A DNA stretch of 64,000 bases from Chloroflexota bacterium (GCA_013112575.1 JABFGG010000004.1:248001-312000), one strand, 5' to 3'. Counted from the stretch's first letter, positions 50,247 to 58,648 are shown. Program-made: numbers and translations. Notes: a model not told the origin generated them from the sequence alone.

Positions 50247-52436
50247 ATGGTCATACGAAAATCCGTCATTGCACTCTTCCTAGTTGGTGTAGCTTTGCTC
50301 ATACCCTCCGGTTCGGCGCGGGCACATGCCAACCTGGTGCAGGCCACCCCGGAAGCGAATGCTGCTTTAGAACGCCCCCCGGCCCAGATCGAGATTCTCT
50401 TTTCAGAACCGCTTGAAGCCGCTTTCAGCACGATTGAAGTGCTGGACTCCAACGGCTTGCAAGTGGACGTGGGCGATTCAAAGCTGGACCCGGCTGACCC
50501 TACGCGGTTGACGATTTCAATGCGGTCTATCCCAGATGGCGTTTACACCGTGGTGTGGCGCGTGCTCTCGTCCGTAGACGGCCACGTGACCAGTGGGGCT
50601 TATCCCTTCTCAGTGGGTAAAGTGGATGCTGCTGCCCTGGCAGCTGCCGCAGCCGCAAGCCAGACCGTTTCACTATCATTAGGTGAAGTAGTGGGACGCT
50701 GGCTGGGCTATCTGGGGGGCGCAACGGTGATGGGGGGCGTGCTCTTCTTGCTATTTGTGTTGCAGCCAGTTCTGGCGAAATATGATTTCAAACTGGATTT
50801 GGGTGAGCGCTGGAAAGCGGTCTTGCACATTGGGCTTTTGGCCTTGTTATTCGGGGCCATCATCATGCTGCTGGTGCAGGGTGGGCAGGTGCAGGGCACA
50901 GAACTGGCTGTACCATGGAGTGAGGCTGTAGGCAGTTTGCTGTTCACCACGCGTTCCGGAGCTTTATGGCTGGCGCGCGTGGCATTAGTGTTAACGCTTG
51001 TTGCCTTCTTGCCCCAATTACATGCACAACGTAGCAAATGGCTACTGTTCATCTCAATGGGTGCCTTATTGTTGACTACCAGTATCGGCAGCCATGCTGC
51101 CGCCGAAGCAGAACCCTTTCTGCCTGTGTTGGCCGATTGGGTACATCTGGTGGCAGCTTCTGTATGGGTGGGTGGGTTGGTCTTGTTCGTGACAGCCTTA
51201 TGGTCCACGCTGCAAGTTGACGCGCAGCAGCGCAATCAACTATTGGCAGCTGTAGTTCAGCGTTTTTCCTTTCTGGCAATTGCCAGTGTTGCCGTGCTGA
51301 CATTGACAGGTGTGTATGCTGCATGGCTGCGTGTGGGCACGTTGGAGTCTTTGACCGGCACTTTGTATGGGCAAACGCTGCTGGAAAAATTGCTACTGGC
51401 CGGGTTGATGGTCCTATTGGGTGCTTTCCACCTATTGGTGGTCTCGCCGCGTTTGCGTCGGGCGGTTGAGCAAGCCCAAATATCGGGAGGCCCACTTTCC
51501 TGGTTCCAATCGTCTTTGAGCATCGAACTGGTTCTGGGAGCCTTGCTACTGTTGCTGGTTGGCGTGCTGACGGCCCTGCCACCGGCCCAGGATGCCGAGA
51601 ATCCTTTGTTCATCATTGAAAGCCAAAGAACAGAAGACCTGGATGTGGAATTATCCGTAGACCCGGGACGCGTGGGCTTGAACACTTATAAGGTTAACCT
51701 GTACAGGGATGGTGAACTTTTTATAGAAGCACGTGAAGTGTCTTTGCAGTTCACACCGACGACCGCTGATTTGCCACCCAGCGAAGCCGAACTGCTGCTG
51801 CAAGAGGATGGTAGTTACCAGGTGCAGGGGGCTTTCTTCGGGGTGGCCGATGAGTGGCAAGTGCAGGTGGCCGTGCGCCGTATAGACCGCTTTGACGTCT
51901 TTGCCAACTTCGTTTTACCCATTGGTGTATCTACTTTGACAAGTTTTGATTGGTATCGTGTGAGTGGTTTCATCCTGGTGGGGGCGGCGATTGCCGTGTT
52001 CTTTGCTATACGGGCGTGGATGCCTTTATTGTCTCGCCGCCAGCGATTGGCGCAACCCATTTTGACCTTTGCCTTGCTGGGCGTGGGTATCAGTGTGTTC
52101 TTTTTCCCGCCGGGCGGTGTGCCAACGACCTTACCTGTTAATCCTGTTGCCCCTAATTTAGATTCGATCGCTGAGGGGGAGATCCTCTTTCAAGAAAATT
52201 GCCTGGCCTGTCACGGTATCACAGGTGCGGGTGATGGCCCGGTGGGTGTGTCACTCAACCCAAGCCCCGCTGACTTATCGATCCACACCGCTCCGGGTGT
52301 GCATCCCGATGGGCAGTTATTTGCGTGGATCTCGGAAGGTTTTCCCGGCTCAGTGATGCCCGCTTTTCAGGATGATCTGAGCGAGCAGGAGCGCTGGCAT
52401 CTGGTTAACTACATCCGTACTTTCGCAGAAGAGTGA
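50247..52436 (+). CDS. CopC-CopD-cytochrome c fusion protein
   Basis: A 729-residue membrane protein with three modules. The signal ends SARA, so mature CopC starts with His27 (HANLVQATP), and VDGHVTSGAYPF supplies the other copper ligands (residues 27-122). A CopD membrane region of about nine helices spans about 150-460. A second beta domain and a helix follow. At the C-terminus a cytochrome c domain has C652-x2-C655-H656 (CLACH) and a distal Met704 (GSVMPAF). CopC/CopD take up or deliver copper; the heme tail suggests coupling of redox change to transport or delivery to a terminal oxidase. Fusion of all three is unusual. Confidence 0.85.
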   Translation: MVIRKSVIALFLVGVALLIPSGSARAHANLVQATPEANAALERPPAQIEILFSEPLEAAFSTIEVLDSNGLQVDVGDSKLDPADPTRLTISMRSIPDGVYTVVWRVLSSVDGHVTSGAYPFSVGKVDAAALAAAAAASQTVSLSLGEVVGRWLGYLGGATVMGGVLFLLFVLQPVLAKYDFKLDLGERWKAVLHIGLLALLFGAIIMLLVQGGQVQGTELAVPWSEAVGSLLFTTRSGALWLARVALVLTLVAFLPQLHAQRSKWLLFISMGALLLTTSIGSHAAAEAEPFLPVLADWVHLVAASVWVGGLVLFVTALWSTLQVDAQQRNQLLAAVVQRFSFLAIASVAVLTLTGVYAAWLRVGTLESLTGTLYGQTLLEKLLLAGLMVLLGAFHLLVVSPRLRRAVEQAQISGGPLSWFQSSLSIELVLGALLLLLVGVLTALPPAQDAENPLFIIESQRTEDLDVELSVDPGRVGLNTYKVNLYRDGELFIEAREVSLQFTPTTADLPPSEAELLLQEDGSYQVQGAFFGVADEWQVQVAVRRIDRFDVFANFVLPIGVSTLTSFDWYRVSGFILVGAAIAVFFAIRAWMPLLSRRQRLAQPILTFALLGVGISVFFFPPGGVPTTLPVNPVAPNLDSIAEGEILFQENCLACHGITGAGDGPVGVSLNPSPADLSIHTAPGVHPDGQLFAWISEGFPGSVMPAFQDDLSEQERWHLVNYIRTFAEE

Positions 52437-52438
52437 TT

Positions 52439-52447
52439 TGGTAAGAT
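52439..52447 (+). promoter_or_regulatory. Extended -10 of a leaderless gene
   Basis: TGG-TAAGAT, 7 bases before the ATG at 52455, overlapping the end of the CopC-CopD gene region. Confidence 0.5.
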
Positions 52448-52454
52448 AGCCGCC

Positions 52455-53534
52455 ATGAAACGATTTTTGACGCGTATAGTGCAGGCTGCGGCTGTGGCCT
52501 TGCTTTTACAAGCCTGTGTTTTATCTGTAGACGTTTCCACCACACCTGTCCCCGTGGAAGGGCAAATCGGAGAAGTGCCTGAAGAGGACCGTGGTGAACT
52601 ACCTGCCTGGCTGGAGCAGGGTTATGAAGGCAGCTTACTACTCATCTTTGTGCAGCAGGGCAGCCGCGAAGTCATTTTGTTGGACCTGGAAACTGCAGAA
52701 GAGACTACTATCTTTGACATTCCCGATAATGCTTTCGTAACCGCGGCCGAAATGTCGCCAGATGGAGAGACTGTACTTATCACTTATGCGCCAGCGCCAC
52801 CCCAGGGTGAATTCCAGGCAGGACATACGGGGGTATACGTATTGCCTGCGGATGGCGGTGGTGAGCCACACATGATATTAGATGGTTCGGCTGTGGAGGA
52901 ATCTTATTTCTTCACGACCTGGTCGCCGGATGGGGAATACATTTATTACTCGCACTTCAAGCCGAGCGATGCAGAAACCGATGAGGGTTTCAAGTACACG
53001 GTTGAGCGCATCCAATTCCCGTATGGGGATGCCGAGGTGCTTGTCGAAGATGCTTTCTGGCCGCGTCTATCTCCCGATGGAGAGATCCTGGCTTACCTGA
53101 CTTTTGAGGCCGTCAATAACGAGTTGTATCTGGCAGATGCAGATGGGGTTAACCAGCGGCCGGCCATTGATGACCCCGAATTCGCGATCGTGGATGCGCC
53201 CGTTTTTTCACCGGATGGCAGCACGCTTTTGTTCAGCGCACCCAGTTTTGCGCCTGACAATGAAACACAGCCGTGGTTGAGTCAGTTCTTTGGTGTACGT
53301 AAAGTGCTTGCCCATAACGTGCCTTCGGATTGGTGGCAGGTGCCAGCAGAGGGCGGCACACCCCAACGCTTAACCAATATTTTTACGGCGTCCTTGTACG
53401 CCGACTACTCGCCGGACGGTGAATACATTGCCTCGGTCAGTGCGGTGGGGGTGTTCATCATGCGGGCCGATGGTAGTGGTTTGGAGTTTGTTGTAGAAGG
53501 TCTGGCACAAGGCACCCTGGATTGGATACCCTGA
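52455..53534 (+). CDS. PD40 beta-propeller lipoprotein
   Basis: A 359-residue lipoprotein (lipobox LLQAC). Propeller repeats of the PD40 type are seen (TAAEMSPDGETVLITYA, FTTWSPDGEYIYYS, WPRLSPDGEILAYL, APVFSPDGSTLLFS, YADYSPDGEYIASV). A binding platform on the outer face is likely; no enzyme motif is present. It lies 18 bases after the CopC-CopD fusion and 11 bases before an NNHWH lipoprotein, so it seems part of the copper-related block. Confidence 0.8.
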   Translation: MKRFLTRIVQAAAVALLLQACVLSVDVSTTPVPVEGQIGEVPEEDRGELPAWLEQGYEGSLLLIFVQQGSREVILLDLETAEETTIFDIPDNAFVTAAEMSPDGETVLITYAPAPPQGEFQAGHTGVYVLPADGGGEPHMILDGSAVEESYFFTTWSPDGEYIYYSHFKPSDAETDEGFKYTVERIQFPYGDAEVLVEDAFWPRLSPDGEILAYLTFEAVNNELYLADADGVNQRPAIDDPEFAIVDAPVFSPDGSTLLFSAPSFAPDNETQPWLSQFFGVRKVLAHNVPSDWWQVPAEGGTPQRLTNIFTASLYADYSPDGEYIASVSAVGVFIMRADGSGLEFVVEGLAQGTLDWIP

Positions 53535-53545
53535 GAGGAGTAAAT

Positions 53546-53923
53546 ATGAAAATACGTTGGTTACTTGGATTGATTTTGATTTTTTTCCTGGCCGCTTGTG
53601 GTGGTAGCGGTGAGCCAGAGCGATTGCCTAATAACAGTGCATCAATTCTGATCGTTTCGCCGGCAAGCAGTTCGGTGCACCCGGAAGGCCGTGAAATTGA
53701 AGTAGTTGTGGCTGTCGATAATTTTGAATTGGGCGGCGGGACCAACAACCACTGGCACATCTATGTGGATGGCGAAAATTGGGGCATGATCTTTGGAGAA
53801 GAGACCAGCCACATGTTGTTTGGCGTGCCCCTAGGGGAACATGAGGTGAGTGTGTATCTGGCGAATAATGAGCATGTGGAGTATGAGGAGGGGGATTCGA
53901 TTCTTATTAATATAGAAGAATAA
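53546..53923 (+). CDS. NNHWH-motif lipoprotein, short paralogue
   Basis: A 125-residue lipoprotein (lipobox LAACG) that aligns along its length with the protein at 49594 but lacks the Met/His-rich N-terminal tract. Shared residues are NNHWHIYVDGENWGMI, GEETSHMLFG and GEHEVSVYLA; it adds NEHVEYEEGDS. Four to five conserved histidines could bind metal. GAGAGGAG stands seven bases before the ATG that I choose, 24 bases inside the open frame. Part of the copper-related block; a heptamer tract follows. Confidence 0.7.
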   Translation: MKIRWLLGLILIFFLAACGGSGEPERLPNNSASILIVSPASSSVHPEGREIEVVVAVDNFELGGGTNNHWHIYVDGENWGMIFGEETSHMLFGVPLGEHEVSVYLANNEHVEYEEGDSILINIEE

Positions 53924-53925
53924 AA

Positions 53926-53966
53926 AAGGGGTCAGGAAGAAGTTATCAGGAAATGGGCTGAGATGA
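53926..53966 (+). repeat. Degenerate heptanucleotide tract F
   Basis: Units AAGGGGT, CAGGAAG, AAGTTAT, CAGGAAA in 7-base steps immediately after a stop codon; CAGGAA recurs at a 14-base interval. Confidence 0.45.
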
Positions 53967-53995
53967 TAGCCCAGAGGAGTTGCGCCTCGCCTCTA

Positions 53996-55165
53996 CTATC
54001 TGTTTAAGACAGCCCTTATCTCTTCTTGAACAGAGGGGTCTTGTTCAGTTTTAAGGGCGGAGGTTAAAGATTGCTGGGCTGATGGATCGTCGAACTGCCC
54101 CAAGGCCCAGGCTGCATTGCCGCGCACGAGCGGCTCCGGATCATTTTCCAGCGCTTCTGTCAGGGGGGGAATGACAGATGGGTCACTGGAATTGCCGAGA
54201 GCGACGGTGACATTGCGCAGGTAGCCGCGTCGCTTCGTGCGTTTGACGGGGCTGCCTTTGAATTTGCGGTTGAACTCTTGCGGGGTCAGTTGCAGCTCGC
54301 TTTGTAAATCGATGACGGGCAGGCCGGAGCGGGGCGTAAAGTGCTCGTCACCGGTGGCAGGGGCGAAGCGCAAGTTCCAGGGGCAGACCTCTTGGCAGAT
54401 GTCACAGCCAAAGACCCAGTCACCCATTTGTGAGCGCAACTCAATGGGTATAGTGCCCTTGAGTTCGATGGTGAGGTAGGAGATGCAACGTCGAGCGTCG
54501 AGGGTGCGGTTAGGCAGAATGCAGTCTGTGGGGCAGGCGTCGATGCAGCGGGTGCAGCTGCCGCAATGGTCACTTTCAAAGGGGGTATCGATTTCGAGTT
54601 GAATGCCCAGGAAGATCTCGGCTAACATGAAGTAGGAACCGGCCTGGGGGTTGATCAGCATGCTGTTCTTGCCGATCCAGCCGATGCCGGCCATAGAAGC
54701 CAGGTCGCGTTCCAGGATGGGGCCGGTGTCGGTATACCAGCGGTTGGGAACCGCGTGCCCGACTTCGGTCTCGATGAAGGCCACCAGGGCTTTGAGGCGC
54801 TCGGGCAGCACATCGTGATAGTCATCGCCCCAGGCATAAGCGGCCATGCGGCCATAGGCTTTGCCATCGTCAGGAGGTTGCGCTTGCTGAGGGTTATCGT
54901 GGTGGATGCCGAGGACCAGGATGCTCTCAACTTCGAGGAGAACCTGGTGCAAGTCGGCGCGGCGCTGGCGGGCGCGGTCGGTTGCCAGATAGTTCATTTC
55001 GCCGTGATGCCCGGCCTTCAGCCAGCCCTCATAAACGGGATAGCCCGGTGGCAGATCGGGCTTTGTGACGCCGACGAAGTCAAAACCTAAACGACGGGCT
55101 TCTTGTTTGATTTTGTTGGTGAGTTTCAATGCAATGGGGGCTGAACTCAACGGTAGGGGCGACAT
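53996..55165 (-). CDS. queG: Epoxyqueuosine reductase
   Basis: Last step of queuosine synthesis in tRNA: reduces epoxyqueuosine with a cobalamin and two [4Fe-4S] clusters. The 389-residue protein has IKQEARRLGFDFVGVTKPD near the start, the cluster blocks CGSCTRCIDACPTDC and CDICQEVCPWN, and a C-terminal HEAT-like repeat pair (EPLVRGNAAWALGQFDDPSAQ) as in longer family members. The first six codons (MSPLPL) and the ATG itself are part of a hairpin repeat (55153-55179); no other ATG is available, though a TTG at codon 13 is possible. Confidence 0.92.
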   Translation of the reverse strand: MSPLPLSSAPIALKLTNKIKQEARRLGFDFVGVTKPDLPPGYPVYEGWLKAGHHGEMNYLATDRARQRRADLHQVLLEVESILVLGIHHDNPQQAQPPDDGKAYGRMAAYAWGDDYHDVLPERLKALVAFIETEVGHAVPNRWYTDTGPILERDLASMAGIGWIGKNSMLINPQAGSYFMLAEIFLGIQLEIDTPFESDHCGSCTRCIDACPTDCILPNRTLDARRCISYLTIELKGTIPIELRSQMGDWVFGCDICQEVCPWNLRFAPATGDEHFTPRSGLPVIDLQSELQLTPQEFNRKFKGSPVKRTKRRGYLRNVTVALGNSSDPSVIPPLTEALENDPEPLVRGNAAWALGQFDDPSAQQSLTSALKTEQDPSVQEEIRAVLNR

Positions 55166-55179
55166 AACGTCGCCCCTAC
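55153..55179. repeat. GC-rich hairpin repeat covering the queG start codon
   Basis: GTAGGGGCGAC-ATAAC-GTCGCCCCTAC, a perfect 11-bp stem and the most complete copy of the family. The queG ATG lies in the loop region (55165-55163). Confidence 0.8.
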
Positions 55180-55198
55180 TACATGATTTGTGTGAAGA

Positions 55199-56353
55199 TT
55201 ATTGCTCGATGCGGGGATTGACCCACACGGCCCAATCCTGGGCAGAAGGGCCATTGGCCAGCACGGCAAAGACGAAGTTAAGGCTCTTGCCTGCCAGGCT
55301 GGAGAGGTCGATATCGATTGTGGTCAGAGTGCCGTCACAGGATTTGGTCCAGGAGTCGAGCGATGAGAGCGAGCCGCCCTCCTTGTAATTGAATTGGAAG
55401 ACCACATCACCAGCCCCGCAGGAGCCGCCGGGGGCCAGGAAGCCGATCTCGGCGCGGAAGCGGTCACCGTTCTGGACGGTATAAGCCGAGAACTCGCCGC
55501 TGATGACGCCATCATCGACCCACTTGGGGTGGGTTTCCAGGATGTTAGTGGGCGCGGAGCCATCTTCCAGGGTTTGACCGCCCTTGTACATGGCAAAACC
55601 ATCCGTATCAGTATCGGGGCCGCCAAAGGTCAAGACGGTGCCGCCCCCGCCACCCCCGCCACCGATCCAACTGGCTGTGGCGGCCTGGTTATAGAAGTTG
55701 TAACTGACAGTGGGCACGCTGGTGGCCGTGCTGGTAGGCGCGTCAGGCGCGATGACTTCGATCTCTACAAAGAAGGGGCTGTTGTTAGTGAGAGCGAAGA
55801 TGGTGCCGCCATCATTGCGCAGCTTCCAATTGCCGCGGTAGGTATCGGAGGAGGCCGGGGCTGTGAGGTTGAGGGAAATGTCGATTGTGCCGCCGGGGAC
55901 GACCGAAGAGCCAAGTGCCTGGGAGGCTGGGCCGCCCATGGAATCGCCACTGTCAAAGACCACCTCATAGGTTGAGGTCCAGGTACAGGTGCCGTTGTTG
56001 ATCAAGCGCCAGGTTTTGGTGAAAGTGTCACCGGGGGTAAACTGGGTACCGTCCGGGATGGTTACATCGGCGACAAAACCGGCCAGGTCACAGGGTGAAG
56101 GCACCTGCGTATTGGTAGCTGTGGCGGCAGGTGTGTTACTGGGGCCAGTGGTAGGTGTGTTGCTGGAGACTGGCGTGTCGGTAGCTGCCCCCGGAGCAGC
56201 GTCCAGGGTAAGCTGGGCAGCCACTGTGGCTGCAGCCGCCGTCAATACCAGATCAGATTGACTGGCAGTGGGGGTTGCATTACCTCTAGGCAGGTTGCAG
56301 GCCCCTAGCAGTAGGGCAAACAAAGTAATCAGCAGTAAGTTTCGAATGCGCAT
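55199..56353 (-). CDS. NBR1-Ig domain lipoprotein with C-terminal beta domain
   Basis: A 384-residue lipoprotein (lipobox LLGAC). A Thr/Pro/Ala linker is followed by an NBR1-type Ig domain: TIPDGTQFTPGDTFTKTWRL, NNGTCTWTSTYEVVFDSGD, VPGGTIDISLNL, YRGNWKLRNDGG. A Gly-rich hinge and a C-terminal domain of about 160 residues (FRAEIGFLAPGGSCGAGDV) follow, with a jelly-roll look. In bacteria such domains sit on the cell surface, with ligand unknown. I start at MRIRNLLL, which has GGAGAAGG upstream. It is a close paralogue of the next gene in the Ig part. Confidence 0.8.
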   Translation of the reverse strand: MRIRNLLLITLFALLLGACNLPRGNATPTASQSDLVLTAAAATVAAQLTLDAAPGAATDTPVSSNTPTTGPSNTPAATATNTQVPSPCDLAGFVADVTIPDGTQFTPGDTFTKTWRLINNGTCTWTSTYEVVFDSGDSMGGPASQALGSSVVPGGTIDISLNLTAPASSDTYRGNWKLRNDGGTIFALTNNSPFFVEIEVIAPDAPTSTATSVPTVSYNFYNQAATASWIGGGGGGGGTVLTFGGPDTDTDGFAMYKGGQTLEDGSAPTNILETHPKWVDDGVISGEFSAYTVQNGDRFRAEIGFLAPGGSCGAGDVVFQFNYKEGGSLSSLDSWTKSCDGTLTTIDIDLSSLAGKSLNFVFAVLANGPSAQDWAVWVNPRIEQ

Positions 56354-56406
56354 AGCCTTCTCCTTCTCTAACTGTGGGCATTTTATCATTTTTGAACTAA
56401 GTGCGA

Positions 56407-56441
56407 AAAGCTCCCACCAGTACTGTACCAGTGGGAGCTTT
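56407..56441 (-). terminator. Hairpin terminator between NBR1-Ig genes
   Basis: AAAGCTCCCAC / GTGGGAGCTTT, 11-bp stem with a 13-base loop, on the minus strand after the gene at 56463. Confidence 0.75.
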
Positions 56442-56462
56442 AGATTTGGAATGGGCTGGATT

Positions 56463-57587
56463 TTAGGGCGACAGTTCTAAGTCCAGTTGGATTGTTTCAT
56501 AGGCGATCAAAGCCTGCCAGGTCTGCTTGCCAACAATGCCATCGACCAGCAGGTATTTAGAGGTCTGGAAGGAGATCACCGCGCCTTCCGTGAGCGGGCC
56601 GAAGTCACCGTCAATGGCGATGTCGTAGTCCCATTTCTCGGCCAGCAGGTGCTGCAGGGCACGAACTTCGAAGCCGGTGTCGCCTTCTTCGATGGTCATG
56701 CCTTTGATGAGTTGGTTCCAGGTCTCAGGTCCAACAATGCCGTCCACGGCGATGCCTTTATCGGTCTGGAAGGCGATGACCTTGTTGCGGGTGAGATGGT
56801 TGAACTTGTCGTTGGCTACAAGTAGATTGTACCCATGCGCCCGTAAGAGGGCTTTGATGGCGTAAACTTCGGGGCCAGAGTCATTCAGCTTGAAGATAGG
56901 CCAGTCCGGGATGTTCGGGGTGGGGGTGGCGGTGGGGTCAGGCTCAACTACATTGATCTCCACGTAGATGGGCACGCCACCAGCCAGGGCAAAGACAATG
57001 CCACCGGCGTTGCGCAGCTTCCAGTTGCCTGTGTAGTTACCCGCAGCGTTGGGGACCGCCAGATTGACAGAGATGTCGACGGTGCCACCGGGCACCACGG
57101 CACTGGTCAGCTTCTGAGAGGCCGGGCCGCCCATGGCATCGCCGCTATCGAAGATCAATTCGTAGTCGGTGGTCCAGGTGCAGGTGCCGTTGTTGCTCAG
57201 CCGCCAGGTCTTGACGAAGTTCTCGTTGGGGGCCATCTCAGCGCCATCGGGGATGGAAATGTCCATGACGAAACCGGCCAGGTCACACACGCCGGGATCG
57301 GCGGTAGGTTCAGGTGTGGGGGTGGCTGTAGGAACCAGGGTGGGCGTAACCGCAGGTTCTATAGTTTCCACCGCGGCTTCCTCTTCGATTTCGGGCTTGT
57401 TAGCCACTTCGACATCCTCGGCTTCAACTTCGGTTTGAGCAACGATGGTGGCCGCGGCGGCAGTTTCCACGAAGGAACGCTCATCGTCGTCGGCAATACC
57501 CTGGACGGGGGCAGAGCTCAGGTTGCAGGCCGTTATGAGTAGGGCGCCGAGCAGGCCAAAAATGAGTAAATTGCGTGTTCTAAACAT
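56463..57587 (-). CDS. NBR1-Ig lipoprotein with two peptidoglycan-binding domains
   Basis: A 374-residue lipoprotein (lipobox LITAC) with an acidic stretch and a Thr/Pro stalk, an NBR1-Ig domain (SIPDGAEMAPNENFVKTWRL, NNGTCTWTTDYELIFDSGD, NYTGNWKLRNAGG), and two PG_binding_1 repeats (VYAIKALLRAHGYNL...GIVGPETWNQLI and VRALQHLLAEKWDY...GIVGKQTWQALI). It would link the membrane to the cell wall. The start MFRTRNLL is set by AGGAG seven to eight bases upstream. The Ig domain shares most residues with that of the downstream gene, which indicates duplication. Confidence 0.85.
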   Translation of the reverse strand: MFRTRNLLIFGLLGALLITACNLSSAPVQGIADDDERSFVETAAAATIVAQTEVEAEDVEVANKPEIEEEAAVETIEPAVTPTLVPTATPTPEPTADPGVCDLAGFVMDISIPDGAEMAPNENFVKTWRLSNNGTCTWTTDYELIFDSGDAMGGPASQKLTSAVVPGGTVDISVNLAVPNAAGNYTGNWKLRNAGGIVFALAGGVPIYVEINVVEPDPTATPTPNIPDWPIFKLNDSGPEVYAIKALLRAHGYNLLVANDKFNHLTRNKVIAFQTDKGIAVDGIVGPETWNQLIKGMTIEEGDTGFEVRALQHLLAEKWDYDIAIDGDFGPLTEGAVISFQTSKYLLVDGIVGKQTWQALIAYETIQLDLELSP

Positions 57588-57763
57588 GATGCTTCTCCTA
57601 GTTATGTGTGTCAAATTACACCCCCATAACGGGAGAAAGCAGGCAGATGTTATCCGAATTAGTGGATTTTGGTACTTTTGGGTTAAGATATTGTTTGGAG
57701 AGGGTCAGATGAGGCTAATAAACGGGGCCACACCACCTAAATAGTGTCGCTGGAATTTTCATT

Positions 57764-58648
57764 ATGAAGGCTTTTATTGCAATTCTTAAAAGACGTGCGC
57801 TACTTATTACGTTGCTATTGTTAGTTTTGGTTGGGATATATTGGATCGTTGAGCATTTTGAGCATTCAATTCCTCTTCCAATTTATTCCCCCTTTCAATT
57901 CTTGTACAAGCCATTCTTTATCTTAATTTTGTTCATCCTTTACCCGCTTCTGATCATAGCGAATCTGAAGAGTAGCAAGGTATTTCTAGTTATATTATCT
58001 CTTATACCCTTCATTAGCATAATAAGCATTAATGTAGTTTACGATGATAGGTGGATTCATTCCTCGGTTTCAATGCGGAACGAAAATGTTTACTTTATTC
58101 GGCGAGGGTCTCTTTTGAATGATTGGTACACCGTTGGGTTACAGAAGTGTGCAAAGCTTGAATGCGAAGGCCTTTATGGTGAATTCTCCATCGGTTACTA
58201 CTATGACTTAGTTGGGAACAAATATCTAGAGGAAGTTTACCTTTTTCACAATGGCACAATCGACTACATTTATGGGATTGAAGAAGAGTACGATATGGAT
58301 GAAACATGGCAAACAGCAGCCTACATAAATCATAATGATGCGTGGCACGCTACATATGTATTGGAACATAATGACTCCTTTCGCATTATTCCGTACATTT
58401 CTTACCGTGGAGATGAAGAATTTTATGATGTCCTACCTGTAAAGATTATTATTGACCCCAACAGCGAATTATGGCGTCCGATATTTGAAGGGCGTAAATG
58501 GGGAGAAGAGATGGATGGGGATGTCTATATTGACCTAACAATTGATGAAGCGGGAGATGTCAGCATTTATGTCGAGGATGTTCTGATCTACAGTTACGCC
58601 TCACAATCCGAATGTCATATAGAGGGTTGTGAGATTGTTGGGCCGTGA
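57764..58648 (+). CDS. AT-rich hypothetical membrane-anchored protein
   Basis: A 294-residue protein that I do not recognise. Three hydrophobic segments (about residues 12-29, 48-68, 73-93) are followed by an extracellular-looking domain rich in Tyr, Asp and Glu of about 190 residues. Base composition is clearly lower in GC than its neighbours, as in the genes at 7238, 10868 and 20277, and it may have been acquired. No Shine-Dalgarno sequence or clear promoter precedes the ATG. Confidence 0.6.
   Translation: MKAFIAILKRRALLITLLLLVLVGIYWIVEHFEHSIPLPIYSPFQFLYKPFFILILFILYPLLIIANLKSSKVFLVILSLIPFISIISINVVYDDRWIHSSVSMRNENVYFIRRGSLLNDWYTVGLQKCAKLECEGLYGEFSIGYYYDLVGNKYLEEVYLFHNGTIDYIYGIEEEYDMDETWQTAAYINHNDAWHATYVLEHNDSFRIIPYISYRGDEEFYDVLPVKIIIDPNSELWRPIFEGRKWGEEMDGDVYIDLTIDEAGDVSIYVEDVLIYSYASQSECHIEGCEIVGP

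Noticed and set aside
42339-53923. Whole zinc-copper block as a single operon
   Set aside because: Terminators (45657) and separate promoters (42326, 42819, 44587, 45696, about 48929, 52439) divide it into several units.
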